Shown piece after piece: positions 8,666 to 17,232 of a DNA stretch of 64,000 nucleotides (positions are counted from its first letter, which is position 1; every line of letters begins with the position of its first letter). The stretch lies in NCBI RefSeq assembly GCF_003581645.1, contig NZ_QXFK01000019.1:1-64000 (forward strand). Direction: 5' to 3'. Position numbers and translations under genes: made by a program. Origin of the DNA: Pelagerythrobacter aerophilus. Lineage in GTDB: Bacteria > Pseudomonadota > Alphaproteobacteria > Sphingomonadales > Sphingomonadaceae. The notes below the pieces were generated by a model. The model did no database searches, was not told the DNA's origin, and saw only the letters and a program-made list of their open reading frames with translations.

Positions 8666-10177
8666 CTAGAAGGCATGGCTGAGCCTCAGGCTCGCGGTCG
8701 TGCGGTTGTAGGAATAGAGCCAGTCAATGTTGCTCTTGACGCGGTTGTGCTGGACCACGGCTTCGGGCACGAGGCCGGCAAACTTCAGGGCCGGAAAGCG
8801 CGCGATTGCGGTGGCGTTGAATTGGTCGTCCTGGCGCTGCGCTTCGAACAATTCGCTGTACGCGCGGTATTTGCGATGCCGGTATGAGCCTAGCAAAAGC
8901 AGACTCGCACTGGCACCAAAGATTTTGTTGACGCCGAGCCGCGCACCCCATTGCCGATAGGAGTCAACGGGATCGTCGGTGTCCTTGGCCGCGAAGTCCG
9001 GGCCCCCGAACAGCGTCCAGCTCGAGGACAGCGAGTACCATCCCGTGAGGTTGATATCCGTCAGGGGGCCGCTCTGCGCATCATAGGCTCGCCGGCGATA
9101 GCGAAAATCCCGGTAATTGCCCTCAATCCGGAGCATCGCGCGAGGCGAAGCGACATGCGTCCATTCCGCGTTCACGCCGGGAGCATCGTACAGCACGGAT
9201 GATCCGAGTGAGCCGATCTCGAACGAGGGCGCGAGAGTGACGGTGTTTCGGGCGGTCTGGTATTGGTAGCCAAGGCGGGCGATCGCCGTCACCTGTGAAT
9301 AGTCGTGATGATCGGGATAGACGTCGCCGAAGAGCAGGCCCCGCGCTCTAATGCCGTGATGGCCGCCGAGCGGCACATCACGCCCCAGCGTAGCCTCGAA
9401 ATTCACGCCTGCCGCCTTGATCGGATCGGGCACCTTGCGATCGAAGAGGCATGTCCCGTCGTCGGCTTCGAGCAGGCAGGTGTAGCTTGCCGAGGACTGG
9501 TTCAGATTCGTGCTGTAGCCCGGCCCGATGGCGATCGTGCCTTGCCAACCGCGCCTGCGCTTCAACGCGTTCAGAAATGCGTCGATCGTGCGCCGGACGC
9601 CGGCAGCCCTGTCCCCTTCTTCAGTCAGAAGTAGGTGAGCGTGCTCGAAGGCATGGCGTGCCTCACTGTCCTTGCGATTTTCGAACAGGACGCGCGCGAG
9701 TTCGAGTTGCCCGAGCGGGAAATCGGGCTGCAACGTCAGCAGCTCGCGGTAGTGCCCTTCCGCCACGTCCAGGTCGCCGGAGTGGCGGGCGAGGCCCCCC
9801 TTTGCATAGTGGACAAGCATAGGATCGCGGTCGGAAAAGCGCTCGTAAGCGGCAAGGAAGCGGCGAACATCGCGCCATTGCTGACGGGCGACAGAGATGT
9901 AGAGCGCCTTGCCCACGTCACTGACATTGTCGTCAACGGAATAGGTCTGGCCGTCGATTTCGAGCGAAGCTGGACGGTCGAAAGACTCTGCATCTTCAAG
10001 CAGATCGGATTCTGTGTCGCGCTTCTGCCGCTCAATCTGTTGGTCGAGGCGTATGCGCGTATCCTGATCGGTCGTCGCCTGCCCCACGGCGGCCGTGGGG
10101 GCGATCATCACGCCAAGGCACAGGAACACGGCCCCAGCGCGCTGTGCGAGGCGGAATTGCCAGGCTGCTGCATACAT
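8666..10177 (-). CDS. Slam-type outer-membrane translocator (surface lipoprotein assembly modifier, DUF560)
   Basis: Slam proteins move specific substrates across the outer membrane. This protein of about 503 residues has a signal peptide (AQRAGAVFLCLGVMIAPTAA) and an N-terminal TPR-like helical domain (about 80-195, with DLDVAEGHYRELLTLQPDF and LGQLELARVLFENR). The C-terminal half is a DUF560 beta-barrel with alternating strands, ending in the outer-membrane Phe (LRLSHAF). ATG 10177 is chosen; TTG 10195 is possible and neither has a strong RBS. It lies directly downstream of a hemophilin-like substrate gene, the standard arrangement for Slam pairs, and 41 bases before hemO. Substrate assignment is inferred from adjacency. 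Confidence 0.88.
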   Translation of the reverse strand: MYAAAWQFRLAQRAGAVFLCLGVMIAPTAAVGQATTDQDTRIRLDQQIERQKRDTESDLLEDAESFDRPASLEIDGQTYSVDDNVSDVGKALYISVARQQWRDVRRFLAAYERFSDRDPMLVHYAKGGLARHSGDLDVAEGHYRELLTLQPDFPLGQLELARVLFENRKDSEARHAFEHAHLLLTEEGDRAAGVRRTIDAFLNALKRRRGWQGTIAIGPGYSTNLNQSSASYTCLLEADDGTCLFDRKVPDPIKAAGVNFEATLGRDVPLGGHHGIRARGLLFGDVYPDHHDYSQVTAIARLGYQYQTARNTVTLAPSFEIGSLGSSVLYDAPGVNAEWTHVASPRAMLRIEGNYRDFRYRRRAYDAQSGPLTDINLTGWYSLSSSWTLFGGPDFAAKDTDDPVDSYRQWGARLGVNKIFGASASLLLLGSYRHRKYRAYSELFEAQRQDDQFNATAIARFPALKFAGLVPEAVVQHNRVKSNIDWLYSYNRTTASLRLSHAF

Positions 10178-10228
10178 GATCGGTCGTTGGGGCAAACGCG
10201 GCGCTCATTCGGAACATGGAGGGAGGGA

Positions 10229-10260
10229 GGGCCAGAGCCGGAGGGAAGCGGCTCTGGCCC
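10229..10260 (-). promoter_or_regulatory. Hairpin between hemophilin and Slam genes (probable partial terminator/stabiliser)
   Basis: An 11-bp perfect stem, GGGCCAGAGCC (10229-10239) with GGCTCTGGCCC (10250-10260), sits 17 bases after the hemophilin stop. It has no T-run on the minus strand. Such a hairpin commonly protects the upstream mRNA or reduces read-through, giving more secreted substrate than translocator. The function is inferred. Confidence 0.6.
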
Positions 10261-10277
10261 AAGTCATTCAGGAGCGA

Positions 10278-11051
10278 TCAGTTCTTCGTGCCGCCAAAAG
10301 CGGTGTCGTACTGATTGCTGCTGAAGCTCACGATGCCGGCCAGAGCCTGCGCCGCCGATCCGAAGAACTGCCCGCTGACGTCGCCGTTGCTGGCGAGAGT
10401 GGCGGATGTGCTCGGGTTTGTTGCAGTGGCGGTGCCAAAGCCCAGAATCTCAGAGCCGACGATATCGGCAGTTCCGATATTGACCTTAAGGGCGGAGTTC
10501 TGGATCGACCCGGTCACCGTATCGGTGCCGAAATTGGCCGTGAATGTGCCGCTTAGCGGCGTGCCGCTCGAGGCATAGTTGCTTATGCCCTTCACTGTGT
10601 AGGTAGCTGTACCACTGCTAGGCATATTGCCGGCCGCGGTGGCACCCGTGCCGCCATAATAGACGGTGTGATCGCCTGCCGTGGCGCTGCCGGTCTGCGA
10701 CCATTCACCGAAATAGATGTCGTGCGAGCCGACTTTGGCGAAGTCGAAGCGACCATAGGTGCTATGATCGTCGACGTCGGTCGTCGTGGCCGTGAATGTC
10801 GTGACGCCATTTCCATCGGTGCCAATGACATTCTGCAAGCCCAGGAAGTCGACATATTGGGTAGATGTCAGGGCGGGCACGTTGATCCCGACCTCGCCAG
10901 AACTGTGCGGCCCGCCATTGACGGTACTCTCGTCGATCTTGACCTTGGCGGTGTTGCTGGAATCGCCCACGACCTGGGCATGGGTGCTGCCGGCAAAGGC
11001 GGCGGACGCCAGGAGCGCAGCCGCAGCGAGCTTGAGATGCGCATTCAACAT
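10278..11051 (-). CDS. Secreted hemophilin-like Slam substrate (putative hemophore)
   Basis: This 257-residue exported protein has a signal peptide (LKLAAAALLASAAFAGSTHA, cleavage near residue 25) and no lipobox cysteine. It should be released, not lipid-anchored. The mature chain is Gly/Thr/Ser-rich beta-structure. Its C-terminus ends in the TbpB-like handle-barrel signature GQFFGSAAQALAG (227-239), typical of Slam substrates. Candidate heme ligands are His 49, 96, 110 and 128. ATG 11051 follows AAGGAG, so the longer open frame to 11168 is not used. Flanked by a TonB-dependent receptor and Slam, it matches the layout of secreted hemophilin (HphA) loci. Heme binding is inferred. Confidence 0.78.
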   Translation of the reverse strand: MLNAHLKLAAAALLASAAFAGSTHAQVVGDSSNTAKVKIDESTVNGGPHSSGEVGINVPALTSTQYVDFLGLQNVIGTDGNGVTTFTATTTDVDDHSTYGRFDFAKVGSHDIYFGEWSQTGSATAGDHTVYYGGTGATAAGNMPSSGTATYTVKGISNYASSGTPLSGTFTANFGTDTVTGSIQNSALKVNIGTADIVGSEILGFGTATATNPSTSATLASNGDVSGQFFGSAAQALAGIVSFSSNQYDTAFGGTKN

Positions 11052-11167
11052 GGTAATTCTCCTTGAGTTGAGGCACCCGACCATTCGGGCGCTGTCATCC
11101 AGGGTCGCCACCGGCATCTCCGATTGAGCAGATTGATAGATGGGGTGGCGGCCCTGAATTCGGTGCA

Positions 11168-14100
11168 TCAGAACTTCCCGGTCAGACTGAGCCGCACGGT
11201 GCGCCCGGGAGCAGGCAGCAGCGACCGCGACAGGGGATCCAGATAATAGCGGTTGGTGAGATTGAGGCCGGTCAGTTCCGCGCTGAAGCGCTCGCTAATC
11301 CGGAATTTTGCATAGGCATCGAAGGTGAGGATCTCATCCCAGGTGAACGGGATGTTCAGCACGCACCCGCCAACGCAGTCGTCGGGGTCCGTGAACTCGT
11401 CGAGCTGAGGATTGTCATATTCGCTATACCAAGTCAGTCGGCCGCCCACTTCCAGGCGCCGGTCGAGAAAGCGACCGCCAATGGTCCAGTTGACCGAGTC
11501 TTCCGGTATCGCCTGAGTGAGCAGGAAGCTGGCGAGAAAACCGTATTTCACGCAATCGGGCACGCGCCCTCGTGACGGATCCAGGGTTGCGGCGACACTT
11601 TCGTCGCAAGCCTTGTTGGTGGTCATATGACCGGCGCTAAGATCGGTGAAGAAACCCCCATTGTCATAGCGGGCCTGCAACTCGAAACCGGCGATCACCT
11701 GCTTGTCCAGATTGCTGAACTGCAGGTTTGTGTCCCGTTCGATCACGTCATGGGTCGTGTTGTGGTACCAGGTGAGCTTCAGGTCAGCGTGCTGATGCTC
11801 GCCGTTGAGGTGGAAGAGTGGCCTGAGGTCCTGAATGAAGGCAGCTTCCCAGGAATGAATCCGTTCAGGTTTGAGGTCAGCGAGGGGATTGAGCGATGCC
11901 GAAAAGCCGATCGTGCTTTCGAACATGCTGGGGAAGCGATAGGCCTGCGCATAGCGCAGATAGGCGCGGCTGCCGCCGCTCAGATAGACCGTCGCCGAGG
12001 CAGTCGGCGCCCATCCATGGCCGGACCTTCGCTTGGCTTCGGTAACGGAAACGGCCACATTGTTGGCGCTGACGACGCAGCTTTCGTCGATATAATTCTC
12101 TAGTGAGTCCAGCGAGCCATTTAGGCAGGGATTGTCGGCGCGGCGGAAATTGCCGTCAGCATCCGGTTCCCATATGCCGGTATGCTGCACTTCGAAGGGA
12201 GTGGGGTTGGCGATGTATCGTTCAAGATTTCGCGCAACAATTCTGTCAATTTGTTCCTGCGTGGCGCCAGTAGAGGCATATCTTTCCCTTAGATATGCTT
12301 CATAAGCTTCCGCGCCAAATTCGGAGGTTGCATATTCGGTATCAAAGCTGGGCGTTACAGATTGCGTGATCGACCCGCCGCGATATTCCAGAAGTTCGGG
12401 CAGAAAATCGTCTTTCGCCCAATAGCCCGAATAGGTAAGCCCGGCACTAAGTTTCAGGAACGACGCAGGACGCCATTCACCGCTGAAACTGATGCGATAT
12501 TCCTCGCGCCGGCCCGCGCGTGGATACTGCCTCCAGCCATTCGCGACCGCATCGGTATACTGGTCGTCCGATCGCAGTTTCTCATGCTGCCAGCTGCCTT
12601 CGAGCAGGAAATCGAGCGCGGCGGTCGGGCTAAACCGGTTGCTAGCGGTAAAGCCGTAACGGTCATTATCGGCATTGGAGACCGCGCTGTTGATGATGAT
12701 CGGATCTTCTTCGGATGCCGAGTTCGGAAACCCGCCTGCGCTATAGGTATCGCTGACCGTATCGGTCGCCCACAGATTGGCCTCGAGGTCGATCCAGCGG
12801 CTTTCGGGCTGCCATTTGTATTCGGTATTGTAAGCCTGGGCATGAACCTTGCTGAGCGGCCATTGCACATTGCCGAAGGAATCGACGCTACCGCTGAATA
12901 TGCGCGTGGGCATGATCTCGCCGAATTTGGTTCGGCTGTCGCGGAAGCCGAGTTGAAGATACTGGTCGGGAGCGATCCGCCAGGTGGCTTTGAGCAGAAA
13001 TGATTCCAGCTCGCTCGATGTGTTGGGAACCTCGTTGCCCGGCTCGTAATTCAGCCCGAGCCTGCGAACATAGTTGTCGGAGAGGTTAGCCGGCAGTTCC
13101 TCTTGCTGATAATAATCCGGCGCCGTCGTGCCGGAGAAATAATTGCCGCGCTCGCGGAAGGCATAAGCGCCGAACAGGTCGAAATCGCCGATCCGGCCCG
13201 CCGCGGCGATGCGGATTGCGCGATCGCCGAAGGAGAAGGCTTCGTTGTCGTCCTCCGTTCGGAGGTTTATCCGCAACGACGGGTCGCCATAGGGATAGGT
13301 GGGGCCGATTCCTCCGTCCGTAAAGCCGGGCACGTCCCTGTAGTCCTGCCCGGTGAGGAGCGTCGGCAGGCGCGGATTGGTCGAGTTGTTCCCGCCTTCG
13401 AGTCTGAATTCGACGCCGAAGGTCTCATCCGGCTTCAAAATGTCATCGGCATCGAGCGTATTGATGACGACAGCGCCGCCGGTCGAACCGTTCACCCCCC
13501 GGATGGACACCGGCCCCTTGAGGACCTGAACGTCCGAAATGAGGCTGGGATCGACATAGCTGCGGTTGCTTGCGCCATTATAACCGCGCCAGACTGTCAG
13601 CGCCTGTTCGGTCCCGTCGATGATGACCGGCACGCGCCCCGGCCCTTGGACACCGCGAATGCTGGGATCGAGCGCGCCGCCATTGCGGGCATCGCCGCTG
13701 AAAACATTCACCATGCCCTTCAGCACATCGGCGGTATTCACACCCTTGTAGCGCTCGACTTCTTCCTTGCCCGCGAAGGAGGACGAAACGTCGAGATCGT
13801 AAACTTCATCGTGCCCGCGAGCATCTTGTTGCGCTCCGGTCTCGCCGGCTGTCGTGGTCACTCCCTCGACACGAAGGGGTCCCAGCACGACCGATCCGGA
13901 CGCGTCCGGATCGGCCGCACCGGTCGAAATCCGGCGAACGGAAACGATCCCATCCGCAATTCGCCCCACCAGGCCGGTGGACGCCAGCAGGCGGTCCAGC
14001 GCCTGCGACGGCGTCATTGTCCCCCTGACGCCTTGCGTCGAAAGCCCTCGGACCTCGCTCGCCTCCACGCTAACCTGCAGGCCCGATTGCCGTCCGAACG

Positions 14101-14287
14101 CGGCTAGGGCATCGACGACTGATTGCGGCGCTACGTCAAACGACCGGGCTTCTTCCGAAGCAGCGGCCTGAGCCTGCGCCTGTGCGGCCATCGGCGCGCC
14201 GAGCACGCCGATCGCTGCCGACGCGAACAACGCGCTTGCCCTCAACCGCCGCTTTGTAGATTCTTGGAAGGCTCCCCCGGAATTCAC
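11168..14287 (-). CDS. TonB-dependent receptor with N-terminal STN signalling domain (putative hemophilin/heme receptor)
   Basis: This outer-membrane receptor is 1039 residues. A signal peptide is followed by a secretin/TonB N-terminal (STN) domain at about 45-120 (FDVAPQSVVDALAAFGRQSG ... GTMTPSQALDRLLASTG). Next comes a plug domain at about 170-290 (GVNTADVLKGMVNVFSGDAR ... VIIDGTEQ ... VQVLKGP). The C-terminal 22-strand barrel ends in Phe (LSLTGKF). The STN domain links it to the FecR-FecI pair upstream for surface signalling. It starts at GTG 14287 after AAGAGG. A Fur-like box lies 40 bases upstream. The gene order receptor-hemophilin-Slam suggests it takes heme from the secreted protein below it. 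Confidence 0.93.
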   Translation of the reverse strand: MNSGGAFQESTKRRLRASALFASAAIGVLGAPMAAQAQAQAAASEEARSFDVAPQSVVDALAAFGRQSGLQVSVEASEVRGLSTQGVRGTMTPSQALDRLLASTGLVGRIADGIVSVRRISTGAADPDASGSVVLGPLRVEGVTTTAGETGAQQDARGHDEVYDLDVSSSFAGKEEVERYKGVNTADVLKGMVNVFSGDARNGGALDPSIRGVQGPGRVPVIIDGTEQALTVWRGYNGASNRSYVDPSLISDVQVLKGPVSIRGVNGSTGGAVVINTLDADDILKPDETFGVEFRLEGGNNSTNPRLPTLLTGQDYRDVPGFTDGGIGPTYPYGDPSLRINLRTEDDNEAFSFGDRAIRIAAAGRIGDFDLFGAYAFRERGNYFSGTTAPDYYQQEELPANLSDNYVRRLGLNYEPGNEVPNTSSELESFLLKATWRIAPDQYLQLGFRDSRTKFGEIMPTRIFSGSVDSFGNVQWPLSKVHAQAYNTEYKWQPESRWIDLEANLWATDTVSDTYSAGGFPNSASEEDPIIINSAVSNADNDRYGFTASNRFSPTAALDFLLEGSWQHEKLRSDDQYTDAVANGWRQYPRAGRREEYRISFSGEWRPASFLKLSAGLTYSGYWAKDDFLPELLEYRGGSITQSVTPSFDTEYATSEFGAEAYEAYLRERYASTGATQEQIDRIVARNLERYIANPTPFEVQHTGIWEPDADGNFRRADNPCLNGSLDSLENYIDESCVVSANNVAVSVTEAKRRSGHGWAPTASATVYLSGGSRAYLRYAQAYRFPSMFESTIGFSASLNPLADLKPERIHSWEAAFIQDLRPLFHLNGEHQHADLKLTWYHNTTHDVIERDTNLQFSNLDKQVIAGFELQARYDNGGFFTDLSAGHMTTNKACDESVAATLDPSRGRVPDCVKYGFLASFLLTQAIPEDSVNWTIGGRFLDRRLEVGGRLTWYSEYDNPQLDEFTDPDDCVGGCVLNIPFTWDEILTFDAYAKFRISERFSAELTGLNLTNRYYLDPLSRSLLPAPGRTVRLSLTGKF

Positions 14288-14326
14288 GTATCGTATTCCT
14301 CTTGCCGAAATTCACGGTTCTCACTC

Positions 14327-14345
14327 GCTAATGAGAATGAGTTGC
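14327..14345 (-). promoter_or_regulatory. Candidate Fur box upstream of the heme receptor
   Basis: GCTAATGAGAATGAGTTGC matches the 19-bp classical Fur consensus at 14 of 19 positions by eye. It lies 40 bases before the receptor start and 70 bases after the fecR stop. It would let the receptor-hemophilin-Slam-hemO-tonB unit respond to iron directly, in addition to the ECF sigma factor. Confidence 0.55.
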
Positions 14346-14415
14346 ATGACTTCAACGAGCCGGCAGCGGTGAATTCCAAAAAGAAAATGCTTCAGGCGAA
14401 AAAAGCTGGCGCAGG

Positions 14416-15411
14416 CTAGCGGATCGTCACAATCCGCAGCCACGGCGATACGCGCGTGACAGTCACGTTCTGTACCCGCGCTAGCGCTTCCAGCGCGCGG
14501 TCAGGATCGCGCAAATCGTAGAGCCCGCTGACATGGCGCGTCTCGAGCCCGGGCCCGCGCGCAAGGATATAGCCCTCGTACCAGGGGCGGAGGAGGTCGA
14601 TGACGTTACCAATTGGCTGATCGTTGACGATCGCCACGCCCTCGCGCCAGCTCGCCACATGATCGGGCCGGATCTCGCCGCGGGCGGCTTCGCCGGCGCT
14701 GCCGACCGATACGGACTGGCCCGCCGTCAATTCTATCCGGGCCGGCTCTACGCCGCGAGGCGGCATAACTGCAACCCTGCCGCGCTGCACCGCGACCTCC
14801 GCTCCGGAATCGATCTGGCGCACCGAAAAGGCGGTGCCAAGGACGGTGACGGTGCTTTCGCCCGCGGCGACCGTGAACGGTCGGCTCTTGTCGTGCGCGA
14901 CATCGAACCAGGCTTCTCCACGAAGAAGCTCCAGGGACCGACTCTTTGCGCTGTCGTCGAACGCGATAGCCGTATCAGGTGCCAGAAATGCCGTGCTGCC
15001 GTCGTCGAGCTCAACCACGCGCAGTTCGCCTGTCCTGGTGATCTCGTCTGATTGGAGGTGCAGCGCGAGGTCAGGCACAACCGCCCAGGCGAGGCAGGCC
15101 GCCAGCGCGGCAGACGCCAGCGCTTTAGCGGGCGACAAACGTCGGAAACGACCCGCTCTAGCCCATATCGACGCCGTAATGGGACGAGGCCGGACTACAG
15201 AGCCCGCGGCCGTCATCAGGCGGGAAACACGCTCCGTTTCCTCCCAGGCCTCGAGATGAGCGGAGCTGGTGCCGAGCCAATCCATGAAATCTAGCTGCAG
15301 CGCGGCGTTGTCCGGCTCGTCTGCTAGCTGAACCAGCCAAGCGGCGGCCTGACGACTGAGATCGTCGCGCCTCCGATCAGCCTCAGTTCCTGCGCTCATT
15401 CCCGTTCCCAT
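14416..15411 (-). CDS. fecR: FecR-family anti-sigma factor
   Basis: This is an inner-membrane regulator of 331 residues. The N-terminal DUF4880-type cytoplasmic domain has AAAWLVQLADEPDNAAL and FMDWLGTSSAHLEAWEETER. One membrane segment lies at about 95-115 (ASAALAACLAWAVVPDLALH). The periplasmic FecR domain has VVELDDGSTAFLAPDTAIAF and GEAWFDVAHDKSRPFTV, and an STN-like C-terminus has VSGLYDLRDPDRALEALARV. It binds the STN domain of the receptor and controls the adjacent FecI. It starts 93 bases after fecI. The start at 15411 is by length; ATG 15399 (MSAGTEAD) is an alternative. Confidence 0.92.
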   Translation of the reverse strand: MGTGMSAGTEADRRRDDLSRQAAAWLVQLADEPDNAALQLDFMDWLGTSSAHLEAWEETERVSRLMTAAGSVVRPRPITASIWARAGRFRRLSPAKALASAALAACLAWAVVPDLALHLQSDEITRTGELRVVELDDGSTAFLAPDTAIAFDDSAKSRSLELLRGEAWFDVAHDKSRPFTVAAGESTVTVLGTAFSVRQIDSGAEVAVQRGRVAVMPPRGVEPARIELTAGQSVSVGSAGEAARGEIRPDHVASWREGVAIVNDQPIGNVIDLLRPWYEGYILARGPGLETRHVSGLYDLRDPDRALEALARVQNVTVTRVSPWLRIVTIR

Positions 15412-15504
15412 ATTCGTGACTGCTAGCGCTCGGCGGACGAAACTCCATGGCTTTACGCATACAACGAACGGGGAGGCTACAATTCCGGGAGTTTCTGCAA
15501 TCGA

Positions 15505-16014
15505 TCACCAATCGCGGCGCAGCGCCGCCTTGCAGAATTCAACTGCATCGATCACGAGCGAGTGTGCCAGGCTCTTGGAAATTCTGAGCTCGGCCGCGAT
15601 CTCGACCAGCTTCATTTCCTCGAAACGGTGCATTTCAAATGCTCGGCGTGTCCGCTCCGGCAGTTGCGCCAGCGCGCGTCGGAGCGCGGCGAGTTCATCT
15701 TTCGCCTCGGCGCCGACGTGTTGCGAAGGCCGGTCGCTTGGCACGAGGGCTATTGCGGCTGCATCCCCCCGGGCGAAAATCTGTGTCTCCCGTTTTTTGC
15801 GCCGTTGCCTGTCCAGCGCGAGATTCTGGACGATCCGGAAGAGATAGCCATTGGGTTCTTCGAGCACGCGCGCACTGGTGATCGAACGAAATCGTAGCCA
15901 GGCCTCCTGCACCACATCTTCCGCCTCGACGGTGTCTCCCGTGATCCTGACGGCGTAACGAAGCAGTTCCGCTTGCGCCGCAAGGAAGACCTGAAGGGTA
16001 TCCATCTTAGACAC
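15505..16014 (-). CDS. fecI: ECF sigma-70 factor, FecI type
   Basis: This 169-residue ECF sigma factor activates the receptor operon when the receptor signals through FecR. Region 2 is at about 15-85 (LLRYAVRITGDTVEAEDVVQ, then EAWLRFRSI and YLFRIVQNLALDRQRR). Region 4 is at about 110-160 (LPERTRRAFEMHRFEEMKLV, then EIAAELRISKSLAHSLV). GTG 16014 has AGGAG 9 bases upstream and is preferred over ATG 16005. An inverted repeat resembling an alphaproteobacterial iron operator lies 59-75 bases upstream. Confidence 0.93.
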   Translation of the reverse strand: MSKMDTLQVFLAAQAELLRYAVRITGDTVEAEDVVQEAWLRFRSITSARVLEEPNGYLFRIVQNLALDRQRRKKRETQIFARGDAAAIALVPSDRPSQHVGAEAKDELAALRRALAQLPERTRRAFEMHRFEEMKLVEIAAELRISKSLAHSLVIDAVEFCKAALRRDW

Positions 16015-16326
16015 CCGGCGTTGCTCCTAAATCTGGCTGAGATATCGTCTAAGCCGAGTAGCACTTTCATTATTGCGAACCAATCGCAAATGTGCGGTGC
16101 CGCATCGCCACTCCTGGGTAAACGCTGCATCGGACCAAGTTCTATGAAGCGGTCAGGGAGTCGAGAGGCCGGTATGCAGTGCGTGTGAAATAGTCCGGGC
16201 CCAATTGCTGCATCACCGTGGTCCGTCGCCGATCGTTCGAACAGGTTTGCGCTCGCCCTGAAAGCGTGCCGTCAGTTCCATTGAGATGCTGACGGGACGA
16301 ACCGCAGGAATTAGCTTCAGAAGCGC
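16015..16326. other. Promoter region upstream of fecI
   Basis: This 312-base spacer between fecI and the integrase remnant has no supported gene. The part near fecI contains the inverted repeat at 16073-16089. The distal part (16150-16326) shows nothing recognisable and may be island scar sequence. Confidence 0.55.
16073..16089 (-). promoter_or_regulatory. Inverted-repeat operator upstream of fecI (possible Fur/iron box)
   Basis: TTGCGA (16073-16078) and TCGCAA (16084-16089) form a perfect 6-bp inverted repeat with a 5-base centre (ACCAA). Its flanks on the minus strand continue TAATGAAAG. Its position fits the fecI promoter. The TGC...GCA symmetry resembles iron-response operators of alphaproteobacteria, but this resemblance is by eye. 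Confidence 0.45.
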
Positions 16327-16953
16327 TTAGTGGGCATTGGGCCGATCGTGCGAGGGTTGGACGGTGTGTTGTAGGGATCCTATCCCAACACGCTGCCGAC
16401 AATGCGTGGCGGCCTTGCATCGAACAGATTGGCGATGACCATGCATTTCGCTGTTGGCCAGTCCCGGGCTATTCGTCAGCCGTTCACGACCGAAACCGAA
16501 GAGTACCGATGCGGTGGTGTAGGAGCGCCTCGTTTTGACGAGTTCGCGCGCCAGGCACCGCCTCAGCTCACACCGACTCCCCGTCGATCTCGCCCGGATC
16601 GCGCGCGCGAACCCGTGGGCGCTGCATTTGTCGGAGAGGCTCCTTCGCGTCATCCCTGCTCTGTGCACATTCGTCGCACAGGCCCGGCACTTCGAACAGG
16701 GATCGCCGCGGGGAGAAGCCTGCTGCCTTGCAAGAGGTGTCCAGTGCCGAGGTAAGATCGGAGACAGAGAACATCTCGATGGCGCGGCAACAGAGGCAGA
16801 CCAGAAAGCCCATTCTCTCGCCGCGGATCGGAACGTAGGCTGCCAGCACTTCGATCCGCCGGGCTTCACCAGCAGGTAGAGGCGGTGACTATCTGTGAGC
16901 TTGTAGGGCTTCTTTCGCGGCTTTGCTGTGCGGACTTTTGCATCGCTGAGCAT
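16327..16953 (-). pseudogene. Frameshifted tyrosine-type integrase remnant (DUF4102 N-terminus)
   Basis: ATG 16953 follows GGAG by 6 bases and opens MLSDAKVRTAKPRKKPYKLT, then DSHRLYLLVKPGGSKCWQ. This is the standard DUF4102 arm-binding start of island integrases. After residue 38 the frame loses resemblance. At 16840 the other frame continues AYVPIRGERMGFLV, as expected for the strand after KxWR in this family. So a frameshift lies near 16840 and the catalytic domain is absent or degraded by about 16330. It points away from the 3' end of tRNA-Ser, the normal position of an island integrase. Confidence 0.65.
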
Positions 16954-16964
16954 GTTCATCTCCG

Positions 16965-17020
16965 GGACCACGTTTTTTCCGGCCTGGGTCCACGTTTTAG
17001 ACCCTCCAGGACCACGTTTT
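16965..17020. repeat. Three 22-bp-phased iterons upstream of the integrase remnant
   Basis: GG(A/T)CCACGTTTT occurs at 16965-16976, 16987-16998 and 17009-17020. Each copy is exactly 22 bases after the last, two helical turns, so all face the same side of DNA. The 22-base period is not a multiple of three, so it is not a coding repeat. They sit between the integrase start and tRNA-Ser, where arm-type integrase or excisionase sites are expected. Confidence 0.65.
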
Positions 17021-17142
17021 GAGGCCAACGGGCGAGCGAAGGCCTCCGAACGGTCGCGAACCGATCGAGCCGCTAAGTCTCGGAATTCAGGGGGAAAACG
17101 TCAATCTCGGTGGACGTTTGCGAACCCCTGCGAGGGGATTCA

Positions 17143-17232
<90 letters not shown>

